From Hemileia vastatrix (lineage: Eukaryota > Basidiomycota > Pucciniomycetes > Pucciniales > Zaghouaniaceae), in NCBI GenBank assembly GCA_030280995.1, contig JASXTE010000017.1, positions 15,614,498-15,678,497 on the forward strand: a DNA stretch of 64,000 nucleotides, given 5' to 3'. The stretch's first letter is position 1. Every line of letters starts with the position of its first letter. The notes below the pieces were generated by a model, which saw only the letters and a program-made list of their open reading frames with translations, was not told where the DNA came from and made no database searches. The position numbers were made by a program, and so were the translations under genes. This document shows, in pieces, positions 53,179 through 63,435 of this stretch.

Positions 53179-55251
53179 TTAAAAATAAATCAAGAATGTC
53201 CCACCCAAAACAGCTTTTACTGTTCCTTTGGCAATGTAAAAATGAACCATCAAATTTCCACCAATACCTGTCTTGATAGGGAGGCCCAAATGAGTAGCCT
53301 CAAACAAAGAGATCATATTAATCTGAGAACCTGAATCTACCAATTCCCTAGCCTCCCTGCCATTCAGAGTGACATTGACATAACCCAGAGGTGCAGAAAA
53401 ATGAGTTTCCAACCCCTCACCAAATTTTTTAGCAGAATCACAAATGTATTCTACCTCCCCAGAAGAGACCCTTCTGCTGGTCAACAACTATTTCTGCCTA
53501 TCAGCCAGCCCAGGACTGATAGCATACAACTCCCCATAAGTAAGGGAAACCTAACCCTGATTCATCCTTTCCAGGATAGAGTCCATAACATTAATTTGGA
53601 AAGAAACCACTGGCCTCTCAAAGTGAGCCCTTTGCTTCACTACCTTGGTCCTAGAAGATTTTTGAGGACTAGAATCATCAACAGGAACCAAACCAGATCC
53701 CTCACCAGACCCTCTAACTCCAGCAGGCTTTGACAATGAAGCCAAAGGGACATCATCCTCAGAGTCAGAATCAAAATCCATACACATTGGCTCACCATTC
53801 ATGTCCGATGCTCCAAAACTAGGTGGGCCCATATCAACTATTCCCTTCTGCATTTTATACAGCTCCTCTTTTCTGTATTTCTTCCTAGCTGCATTCAGCT
53901 TAGGATCCACCTTTGAAGCCTTAGGCTTTGTTTGGGTCTGAGAACTGCTCTTAGGATTTTCCACCTTTCCTGCTTCCACATCATAAACACCATCCAAGCA
54001 TTCCACACTTGACTTTCCATCACAAGAATACAACTCCAATCCACCAAAGGAAGATATAAATGAGACTCTATTAGCCTCCTTTCCCTTTCCCTTTCCATAA
54101 TCTTCACCTTTACCAGAAGAAGAAGCCTCATTAGGAAACTCATCAAACCTTGGCCTCCTTGAGTTGACATTATGTCTCTTCTTCACCAAGTCCATTGAAA
54201 CCTGACCATCATTAGGCTTCACAAAAGAACCATCTGGGAACTCAGACACTTCCCCCTCAAATTCCAACTTCCCTTCAGAAACATCCCTATTCAGTGACCA
54301 AAAATCATTGGACTTGTGGCCCTTCCTGCTGCAATAAGAGCAGACCCAAAGATCACTCCTACCAGCCTTCCTTTTAAAATCTCTAGGCTGAGAAGGAGCC
54401 TTATTGGCCTTCTGATCCTCTTGAATAAAAATATGTATCTGTTTTTTCAGATCAACCAACTGCTACACTACTGGATCAACCTCTTTAGGCTTCTCAGGAG
54501 CCTTTCCCTTGTTCACACTTTCCTTCTTCCTATATTCCTCCACATCTTCAGAAAAAGCTTCACTGACATTGCTAACATACTTGGTGCTAGCTTCTTGGCA
54601 AGAATCCACTGCCAACAGTTTCAGATGACCTTCCAAAAACCCCTTCACCACAGAAAGAGCAGGTAACTTCTAATTCACGTTAGGAAGAATCTTCATCTTA
54701 TCCTTTCTTTCCAACTCCTTCAGCACAACAATTCTGACATTCCTGGCCAGAGAAGACCAGAAAATATTCCTTGCAGAGTCATTTCTCTCCAACTCCTGCA
54801 TATCCACCAAATAATCCACCACTGGCTCCAACTGATCCAGAAACTTCCTATAGGTATTGAGGTTTTCCACCCCTTTATAAGATTGCCATTCACTTGCAAT
54901 CATATTGAGATCCACCATTGAATATCTGGATCCCCACTTTTCTGTCATCTGCAGACACAACTTTTTCAAATCCTTTCTCCTATGACCATCCAAAGCAGCA
55001 ACCTCCTTCACCAGAGCCCTGTAACCAATGTAGAAGATGACTTGCTTCACCATGCTCAAGTGTGAAGCACCATCCACATTCCCAAAAGCTTCAAACAGTT
55101 CCAGAAACAACTTCACATCCTCCCCCATAAACATAGGCCCCTTCCATGACTTGATCCTGACAGAAGGTCTAACAGAAACAGGAGGATTACCATCCTTAGC
55201 AGCACCAGCAGTGCCACTACCAACACTAGAGAAAGAGGGCCCAGAGGCCAT
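53179..55251 (-). pseudogene. gag: Element D gag-protease frame
   Basis: ATG at 55249-55251 (MASGPSFSSVGSGTAG). One frame down to 53179 with four nonsense codons (54670, 54460, 53551, 53488). Gag domain: VRIKSWKGPMFMGEDVKLFL, IDGASHL-type NVDGASHLSMVKQVIFYIG, FWSSLARNVRIVVLKELE. Coiled/charged spacer. The zinc knuckle CSYCSRKGHKSND has Phe where the last Cys should be. Acidic region MDFDSDSEDDVPL. Protease at the end: ELVDSGSQINMIS with the catalytic DSG. The order gag, knuckle, protease is normal for Ty3/Gypsy. Confidence 0.82.
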
Positions 55252-55337
55252 GGTCCAATAGATTCCAGAAAACCAATCTCCAACCACAGAAGAGAGTCCA
55301 AAAGTAACAGAAAGTCCAAAAAGCTAACAAATCCTCT

Positions 55338-55354
55338 CCCCACATTGGACGCCT
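55338..55354 (-). promoter_or_regulatory. Decayed primer binding site of element D
   Basis: CCCCACATTGGACGCCT on the plus strand, at the same four-base offset from the LTR as in E and F, but with several changes including loss of the terminal CCA. Confidence 0.6.
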
Positions 55355-55358
55355 GAAA

Positions 55359-56405
55359 TGTAGACAATCCTATAGTAATAGCTATTGCCTAGACTAAGGG
55401 AGTTAGAGTAAAACTGGAGAGAAAAACCCCTGTCCCTTTGAGAAATACCAGGTGAGATTTATTTGCTACAGAAAATTAGAGACTGTTACAATACCCCTTC
55501 CAACACACTTCTTGACTGCTTAAAAATTCAAGAAAGTAGCCTAAATAGACCACAGACCAAAGAGAACCTGAATTTCAGAAAGATCCACACCAGAAACCAA
55601 AGACACAGTGCACTTGTTGCACAGAAACAGCAATAATACTTGATGCAGGTTGCAAAGCTACACCAGAGTAACCAGTTTCCAAAGTTGAGTTAAATGAAGA
55701 ACTAGACTTGCAACAAACACAGCCAATTGTGGCCAAAAACAGTGAAAACCAAGTGAGAAACAATATATAACTACCAGATTTTGTATGATAATTAAAGTTC
55801 CCCCAAACTGTCTTGTATGTACACACAGACCACCCCTCTAAAGATCTATGCACAGCAACTAATTTTGGCACTTTTGACAGCCAAATTGAATAAAAACCCT
55901 CTAGAAACGCTCCCCAGCCTTCTATAACTGAGATGGGAAGACTTACCTGAAGCCCAAAAACCACCAAAAACATCTAATAAAGCCCAAAATACTTAGAAAA
56001 ATCCACCACAACTACTAAAACCCTTAAAACACAAAATTATGATATGACAACATTGTGACATGAAATATAGAGCCAACCTAGCTCTACTTAATTGTACTAA
56101 GCACTTAACCCTAGGACTAAAGGTTAGCCCCTAAGTCACAAAAAACAAAATTAAACAGCTATCTTTTAGAAATGAAAAATGGTGAACTGGCCCCTTAAAA
56201 CTTGGAATATGAAAAATGTCATCAGGACATAAAATATAGAGAAAAACTTGGGCTATCCAATGGAAGTGCCCACATACCTATAGTTCCAATATTCACTGAA
56301 TAAAACCCAAAACAACACCTAATCCTTTGACCAATTTTAATTAAGACATACACAAACAGTGCCAAACAACCCAACAAAGGCCTCTTCCAATGTTGGAAGA
56401 CCACA
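55359..56405 (-). repeat. Element D 5' LTR
   Basis: 1047 bp, TGTAGACAATCCTATAG to TGTTGGAAGACCACA, matching the G LTR (complement) and 20437-20961. The GC-rich block found in the other LTRs is mostly lost here (about 55920-55960). Confidence 0.85.
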
Positions 56406-56681
56406 ATGTGTCAATGTTCACCTCTATCTAAAATTTTTATCCTCAATTTTTTGTATCCACATCTTGGACAACTTTCTGGATGTGCCAGCCTCCCTATCTT
56501 GCCGTGCACACCCATCCTGTCTATTCATTCTATCCATTCAGAACTCCTCACCATCTCATCTGTTTGTTTCTTCTCCTTTTCATTTTCAAATATCTTAACA
56601 TTCCTTTTTGTCATAGATCTTCTCAAAGGTATCCTTCCCTCAGTTGTTCTTCAAATCCCATTACTAACTCTTTACTCTGCT

Positions 56682-56970
56682 CAGCTGAGAAATCAAAGAT
56701 CATTCAGCTAAAAAAATATGATCATCTCATACTTATTAACTGGCTGAAAATTAAAGCTAATTATTATTCTTGTTTTGGTACTGAGAATGCAACTAAATTA
56801 GGGTCAATGTATATCTTCTAATGGCAAATGAATTACAAAATAAGACAAAGGGAAGGATTGTTTGTTTTTCTAAACATATGTCTGAACACTTCAAGCACTA
56901 TCAAGCCAAGTACAAGAAGGCTAAGTCCCTTTCATCTTCCACTGGTTTTGGTATAAAGTTGAATGCTTAA
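56682..56970 (+). pseudogene. SANT-like family remnant, copy 2
   Basis: KKYDHLILINWLKIKANYYS and MANELQNKTKGRIV match copy 1 (KKDDYLIIINFLKIKSKYDA, MANKVRKKTRGRID). The middle (about 56800-56823) has lost the SSKFNGY segment and changed frame. It continues MSEHFKHYQAKYKKAKSLSS and STGFGIKL before TAA at 56968-56970. The 3' half of the gene is absent. Upstream 56406-56681 resembles the upstream region of copy 1 but is not coding. Confidence 0.6.
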
Positions 56971-57179
56971 TGAAAATGTTTAATGACTAGTTTTTTTTAT
57001 TTTGTACATATTTTGTTCCAATTTTTTTAGAAATTTTTCTTGATAGAACGCATAAAAGCTAATAAGTCTGTTGACAAAATCGACCTCTTAATGAAAATTT
57101 TTGATGACTAGTTTTTTTTATTTTTTGTTCATAACTCATTAAAAAATTTTTTCAGTCAAAAAGTTTACACATCTTATTT

Positions 57180-57243
57180 GAAAATTTGGCAATACCCCCC
57201 CCTGCAATTTACTCTGGGAGGGGGTAAGGATTACTAAATTTTC
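57180..57243. repeat. Facing terminal-repeat motifs downstream of SANT-like copy 2
   Basis: GAAAATTTGGCAATACCCCC at 57180-57199 is the inverted form of the 11.2-kb motif. A degenerate forward copy (GGGAGGGGGTAAGGATTACT) begins at 57216. The gene-to-motif order is the same as for copy 1. 57244-57586 shows nothing else. Confidence 0.65.
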
Positions 57244-57586
57244 AATTTATTTCATAAATAATTAAATAAATCAATTTAAAAAGATAATAAACCAAGTAAA
57301 GGAATCCCAAATAATATCTTCCAATGATTTCATGAACAAAGTCAAAGAAAACATATGACAAGAATGGTATTATGAACTAATTCATAGAATATAATTGAAT
57401 GGACACATTTATACAGCACAGGGGCTCAATTTGACAATACTCAAAGCTGATTGATTATCTTTCATAACTGATAAATTAAAAATTTAAGAAAAAAAATAAA
57501 AATTTGGAAATCCTTTAATTACCATGTTTAGAACCCCTTTCTAATGTTTTACTAGACATTTACCCTTCACCCCTTTCTTTACTTAC

Positions 57587-58070
57587 CTAGTTTATAAAAC
57601 TTTGATCAATCTGAAAAGAACATCCAAAATGAGTAAACTTTTTGAAAAATTCCTTTCCAGGAGGTGCATTAGTAGTTTGATTATTATCTCTTGAAGAATT
57701 CTGAATTGCTTCCATAATCCTGTTTCCTAAACTAAAGTGCATGATATATTTATGATCTGGAAAGTATAGTCTATGGCCTTTGATTTTAGCATGTGAAGGG
57801 ATTGGTCTTCCAGTAATAGGATCAATATAACAGAAAAGCCAAAAAGTAAGCATATTAGAATTGGTTTTTTGAACATGTCTCTGGCTATGAAATCTTCCAT
57901 ATTTGATTATAGCATTAGAATAAAAGATATAATCCTTACTGAATTCAACCCATTCTATATCTGTCCAATTGAGAAGTCCAGCTTTCTTGGCCAGTTTATA
58001 ATTAGATTGAAATGAAGAAATATATATTTTTTTCAAGAAATTGGCCAAGAAATAATTGAGTGATCCTAAG
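57587..58070 (-). pseudogene. Tet-like 2OG-Fe(II) oxygenase pseudogene, copy 2
   Basis: C-terminal half only: LNYFLANFLKKIYISSFQ, KAGLLNWTDIEWVEFSKDY, YIDPITGRPIPSHAKIKGH, LYFPDHKYIMHFSLGNRI and FTHFGCSFQIDQSFIN. It aligns with 1620-2110. The positions of the iron ligands are changed: RHVQKTN instead of IHIDRND, and DNNQTTNAP instead of DNHQTTKAP. A stop lies upstream near 58090. The N-terminal half is absent. Confidence 0.6.
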
Positions 58071-58183
58071 CTTTGGGAGAAAAAATCCTAGATATTCATC
58101 AGATAGAAGTTTCAGAAGCCTTATTCTCTAATTATGCAATATAAAAACATAAAATAAATTAAGTGATATTTGGAAAAAAAGGC

Positions 58184-58500
58184 TAAAATTTAAAGGTCAA
58201 TATCTCAGGAACCACTGAACAAAATTCAAATCTGTTTATGGGAAATGAAAGACAGGCTTCTAAAGAGTCTTCAGTTAAAATAAATGTGATTTAAACAAAC
58301 CTAACCCTAATTTGTCACATAAAAAAATATAATAAAAAAATTTAAATTGGTGAATAAAGGCTCAACTTTAACAGCTGTTTTCTCAGCAACCACTGAACCA
58401 AATTCAGATCTGTTTGTGGGAAATGAAAGGTAGCCTTCAGGAGAATCTTCAGTAAAAAGGATATTAGATTTAAAAAAACCTAACTCTAATTCCAAGTCTG
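58184..58500. repeat. Two diverged ~135-bp direct repeats
   Basis: Units 58184-58315 and 58355-58500 share CTCAG, AACCACTGAAC, AAATTCA, ATCTGTTT, GGGAAATGAAAG, TCTTCAGT and AAACCTAACYCTAATT. No gene seen. 58501-58860 is plain AT-rich sequence. Confidence 0.75.
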
Positions 58501-58859
58501 ATTTTCAAAATTTTACAAAAACTTGAAAAGTGGTTATGGAGATGAGAACAAAAGAATTTTAGTAGGTTCACTGTTATCCAGATAAGAGTCATAAATATTT
58601 TTAAGTTTTAAATTTTCATAGAAGGAATGAGATATCATATAGGCATTAAAAAAAGGAGATGAAACTTACCTTTATTGAAAAGTAGGAAAAATAGAGTGAG
58701 AAAGATTGATGTTGGAATTATGGGGAAATTTAATATGGAGTAAGTGAAATGCATAAAGAATGATTAAATTATGTGTTTTAATCACATGGAACCAAAAAAA
58801 AGTGAAGTAGGGGAAAGGGGGGGACAATGACCATGCCAAGGAGGGATGAAGAGTAGGGT

Positions 58860-61310
58860 GATGGAGCTAAAAAAGAAAGTAAAGAGGGAGAGAAAAAAAG
58901 GTTAATTTTACCATTAAAATCAAAAATAAACACTTAAAAAAATTAAATACAAAAAATAAAAATAAAACTGAAAAAAAAACAGAAAAAAAAACAGAAAAAA
59001 AAACAGAAAAAAAACAGAAAAAAAAACAGAAAAAAAACAGAAAAAAAAACAGAAAAAAAAACAGAAAAAAAAACAGAAAAAAAAACAGAAAAAAAAACAG
59101 AAAAAAAAACAGAAAAAAAAACAGAAAAAAAAACAGAAAAAAAAACAGAAAAAAAAACAGAAAAAAAACAGAAAAAAAAACAGAAAAAAAAACAGAAAAA
59201 AAAACAGAAAAAAAAACAGAAAAAAAAACAGAAAAAAAAACAGAAAAAAAACAGAAAAAAAAACAGAAAAAAAAACAGAAAAAAAAACAAAAAAAAAAAC
59301 AGAAAAAAAAACAGAAAAAAAACAGAAAAAAAAACAGAAAAAAACAGAAAAAAAAACAGAAAAAAAAACAGAAAAAAAAACAGAAAAAAAAACAGAAAAA
59401 AAAACAGAAAAAAAAAACAGAAAAAAAAACAAAAAAAAAACAGAAAAAAAACAGAAAAAAAACAGAAAAAAAAACAGAAAAAAAAACAGAAAAAAAAACA
59501 GAAAAAAAAACAGAAAAAAAAACAGAAAAAAAAACAGAAAAAAAAACAGAAAAAAAAACAGAAAAAAAAACAGAAAAAAAAACAGAAAAAAAAACAGAAA
59601 AAAAAACAGAAAAAAAAACAGAAAAAAAAACAGAAAAAAAACAGAAAAAAAAACAGAAAAAAAAACAGAAAAAAAAACAGAAAAAAAAACAGAAAAAAAA
59701 ACAGAAAAAAAACAGAAAAAGAAAACAGAAAAAGAAAACAGAAAAAAAAAACAGAAAAAAAAAACAGAAAAAGAAAACAGAAAAAGAAAACAGAAAAAGA
59801 AAACAGAAAAAGAAAACAGAAAAAGAAAACAGAAAAAGAAAACAGAAAACAGAAAAAGAAGACACAAAAAAAAAAACAGAAAAAAAAAACAGAAAAAAAA
59901 AACAGAAAAAAAAACAGAAAAAGAAAACAGAAAAAAAAACAGAAAAAAAAACAGAAAAAAAACAGAAAAAAAAACAGAAAAAAAAACAGAAAAAAAAAAC
60001 AGAAAAAAAAACAGAAAAAAAAACAGAAGAAAAAGAAAAAAAACAGAAAAAGAAAACAGAAAAAGAAAACAGAAAAAGAAAACAGAAAAAGAAAACAGAA
60101 AAAAAAAGAAAACAGAAAACAGAAAAAAAAACAGAAAACAGAAAATAAATAGAAAACAGAAAAAGAAAACAGAAAAAAAATAGAAAAAAAAAGAAAAAGA
60201 AAGAGAAAACGAAAAAGAAAAAGAAAAAGAAAACAAAAAAAAAAAAAAATATATAATTAGCAATTAAAATTTCAAATAAAAAACAGATAAAATGACTAAC
60301 CTGGAGAGATGAGATGATAAAATAAATGAAACCAAATTTTTTAAGGGATATTTGAGGAGAGGAGGAAAAGGATATAATGGAAGAATGAAATAATGAAACA
60401 GTGAACAATTATGTGATTGCAGAAAATATGCGATTTCATGTTGAGCTGGTGAATGAAAACAAATGAGACATCCAAAAAAAGAGACATTCACCATAAATTC
60501 AAAATAAAAATGAATATCTAAAAAACAAAAACACCAAACCAACTGAATAAATGACAGAAGTTGAGCATTTGGAGAATATGAAAAAAAATTTAAAAGGGTT
60601 GTGTTAAAAAGTGATGGAGGGTGGTTGGAATAATGACAGAGCATATGCTGATGGAAAGAATGTTTTGTGATTAAAGGGAGGGAAGAGCTGGTGCAGGTCT
60701 GGGATCCTCTTCTTTATAAAAATCATTGAAAAAACATGTAATCTAAAGTGTCTTCCAAACCCAAGTCAGAATCAGAGTCATCAGCTAAAGATTAAATGAT
60801 AGCATTCATAGCTGAGTGAAGTTTTTTCCTAGTAGAGAGATGCTTCATTATTTTTGGTAGAAAAGGTTGTTGGTAGAAGGTTTAGGTGATGAGTGGGAAG
60901 TGGGAATTTGCCACCAAATGAGCAGGTGGGGTCTGTAGATAGAAAAAAATGTCATGTGTTTGCCACCAAAATTAAGTATCATAGAGTGAATAGACACATA
61001 AGTATGAGAAAAAATGTTATGTGTTTGCCACCAAAATTAAGTAGCATAGAGTGAAGAGACACATAAGAATGGCATTTGCAATTATATGTCATGTGACTTG
61101 TTTACAAATTAATCATGGATGGGATGAGTTTGGGATCAGGAATTAGGAACAGAAATTGGGGTACAAGAGGTAGGATAATGCATTATTGGGCAATCCTTAT
61201 CCACTAGCCCTGGGGCTAGTGGATAAGAATCATCTGCAATTAATAATGTCTGATCCTGGCAAAAAAAATTCCTGATCCCTAATTGTGGATCCGTGGACAT
61301 TGATACCTCC
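58860..61310 (-). mobile_element. Harbinger copy H3, internally deleted
   Basis: The right end at 61310 (minus strand GGAGGTATCAATGTCCACGG) and subterminal CTTATCCACTAGCCC palindrome match H1 and H2. The upstream region and first codons (ATGAAGCATCTCTCTACTAG at about 60848-60829) are followed, after a jump near 60760, by the C-terminal end NDFYKEEDPRPAPALPSL. Nearly all of the transposase is deleted. Further left it matches the T-rich 3' region of H2 (63436 onward), in which the microsatellite has expanded. A TAA follows outside the end at 61311. The left end is not defined. Confidence 0.7.
58967..60241. repeat. (CAGAAAAAAAA)n microsatellite, about 1.27 kb
   Basis: Well over 100 units of CAG plus 7-9 A. 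From 59715 a variant CAGAAAAAGAAAA takes over in blocks. The minus strand is CTG plus T runs, open in several frames and giving Phe/Cys or Ser/Val/Phe repeats, which are not proteins. It lies in the 3' region of H3. Confidence 0.95.
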
Positions 61311-61519
61311 TAATGCATATATTTTTTAGCTTGATTTTTTAAATTACAATTAACATCAAATCAACCCAAAAGTTGTGACATACATAACACCACTAAATAC
61401 ACCACTTTTTGGTTGGAACAAAATGAATGTTTTTTCACAGCAACAGCAACAGAAACTCCAATACCTTGGAAATTTAACATCTTGAAGCAATGCTTTTAAT
61501 TTTTTGGATTTATCTCCAC

Positions 61520-61777
61520 AACAGCACAAGCTAATCAATTATCTGAGTCAAAGAAGGCTATTAATGATCATATAACTATGTCACCATTTATGGAAGCTGC
61601 ATTTATCAACAGTCATGATCCTGATTTACAAAGAGGTTTGTTAAAATTGACATGTTATTACACACTGCTCCTTTTTACATGATGACACTGTTGAAGATAT
61701 AACAAAAAGCTGGTTATTATACCTGGCCCATATGGCAACAGCATGTATCCATGTATCTAAATTATATGACAGAGTCC
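61520..61777 (+). pseudogene. Unassigned coding-like fragment
   Basis: After a splice-acceptor-like CTCCACAACAG, frame reading gives QANQLSESKKAINDHITMSP and FMEAAFINSHDPDLQRGLL, then, after a frame change, WLLYLAHMATACIHVSKLYD, ending in a run of 29 A at 61778-61806. Family not recognised. It lies between the ends of H3 and H2. Confidence 0.3.
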
Positions 61778-61778
61778 A

Positions 61779-61810
<32 letters not shown>

Positions 61811-61942
61811 AATGTTTCACTTTATACTTAAATTTTTTGTACTTATTTGAACATATAATAGGGGTATCAATGTTCAGGGATCTGCAATTAGGGATCAGGA
61901 ATTTTTTTTCCCAGGATCAGACATTATTTATTGCGAAAGATT

Positions 61943-61974
61943 CTTATCCACTAGCCCCGGGGCTAGTGGATAAG
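61943..61974. repeat. Perfect 32-nt palindrome near the H2 end
   Basis: CTTATCCACTAGCCCC followed by its exact complement. Conserved with one or two changes in H3 (about 61189-61220) and with more in H1 (about 51140-51171). Possibly a transposase binding or hairpin site. Confidence 0.9.
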
Positions 61975-62238
61975 GAATCCACGATAATGCATTATCCCGC
62001 CTCTTATACCCCAATTTTCATTCCTAATTCCTGATCCCTAACTCATCTCATCCATGATGGATTTGCAAGAAAGTCACATGACTCATAATTGCTAATGCCA
62101 TCCTTAAGTTTTTCCTCACTCTATGCTACTAAAATTTGGTGGCGAACACTTAAGTTTTTTTTCTATCTACACACCCCAACTGCACATTTGGCGGTGAATT
62201 CCCACTTACCTCATCACATAACCCTTCCACTGGCAACA

Positions 62239-63435
62239 ATGAAACACCTCTCTACTAGGAAGCTACTTCACTCAACAATGAATTCTATTACTTTTCTTTT
62301 AGTTCTTTACTATAAATCTGACTCTGATTTGGAAGATGCTTTAGCTTATATGTGTTTTCTTTCCAAAAAGTGTTACATCATCACCAGGGGGCCAAATCTT
62401 TATCATGATCCCCAATATGATCTGGCCTCCATTCTCAACATTCCTCATTTAAACTTCACCCAACTTTTTAGAACTTCACCCAATTCTTTCTTCAAACTTT
62501 ATCAACTCATCTCCAATCATCCTATCTTTCATAACAATTCCCATAACAAAAAGCGTAATCCTGCCATCCAACTTGCTGTTGCACTATGTTGCTTTGGCTC
62601 AAATGGAAACAGTGCTTCTGTAAGACATTTGGATAATCTCTTTAACATAGGATATGGTACCGTGATATTATACACCAAGAGCTGTATGATTGCTATCCTT
62701 TCCCTCAAGTCTCAAACACTTGCTTGGCCAGCTCCACAACAGCGACTTGAATCCTCTCAAGTAATGCAAGCCAAAGGTTTTCCTGGCTGTTTAGGTTTTG
62801 TTGATGGCACAACTATACCTTTGAGTCAAAATCCTGCTCATGATGGCAACCATTATTTTGATCGTAAAAAAAGTTTCTTCAAAATCTTCTCCAATTTCTC
62901 ATCCTTCATAAACTAACTTTTTATCTTCTTTCTAGATACTCTATAGCTCTTCAACTTGTATGCAATGTCAATAAAAAAAATTTTCTTTTCATAGTGGCTG
63001 CCCTGGATCATTTCATGACTCTTCCATCTTCCAAAGAATGAGGATTTCTCAAAACTCTGACTCATACTTTGACAAATCTCAGTACCTCCTTGCAGACTCA
63101 GCATATGCAAGTGGGAAGTACATTATACCTGCTTTCCGTAGTGCAACCTTAGAAAATTACCCCAAAACTAAATTTAATTATCACCTTGCCCAATCAAGAG
63201 TACAAATTGAACATGCTATAGGCATTTTAAAGGGACAATTTTCTAGTCTTTGGGAGCTCAGAATCCAATTTCAAAAAAATTGGAGATCAAAACTGCAAAT
63301 CATTAGATCATGACTTGCATTATACTCCACAATATCCAAGCTGATTTAAAGGATGAGTGGAATGATCTTTATGAAGAAGAGGATCCTGAAACAGCACCGG
63401 CTCTCCCCTCCCTTGAATCACAAAACATTCATTAA
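62239..63435 (+). pseudogene. Harbinger (HARBI1-like) transposase of H2
   Basis: ATG at 62239 (MKHLSTRKLLHSTMNSITF). N-terminal helical domain NFTQLFRTSPNSFFKLYQL. DDE residues: Asp in GCLGFVDGTTIPL, Asp in YLLADSAYASGKYIIPAF and Glu in RVQIEHAIGILKGQFSSL, all present. Between them an intron like that of H1 (ACTAAC branch, TTCTAG end near 62936) has lost its donor: H1 has AAAAAAAGGTTTAT, H2 AAAAAAAGTTTC. Frames shift again near 62990 and 63308. The true C-terminus is MTCIILHNIQADLKDEWNDL to LPSLESQNIH with TAA at 63433-63435. It is the most complete Harbinger transposase in the window but inactive. Confidence 0.82.

Larger units (their letters stand above)
51252..56405 (-). mobile_element. 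Element D: 5' part of a Gypsy element
   Basis: 5' LTR 55359-56405, primer binding site, one long gag-protease frame and the first half of RT, cut at 51252 by Harbinger H1. Gag is related to E and F, so D shows what an autonomous relative of the gag-only element E looks like. The right flank of the LTR is ATGTG; the other end is not in the window. Confidence 0.85.

Noticed and set aside
58867..60408. Long Phe/Cys- and Phe/Ser/Val-repeat open frames on the minus strand (up to about 500 codons)
   Set aside because: They are translations of the CAGAAAAAAAA microsatellite and are open in several frames at once; no domain, only low complexity.
61778..61806. Poly-A run as proof of a processed retrocopy
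   Set aside because: No target duplications and no identifiable parent transcript; A-runs are common in this window.
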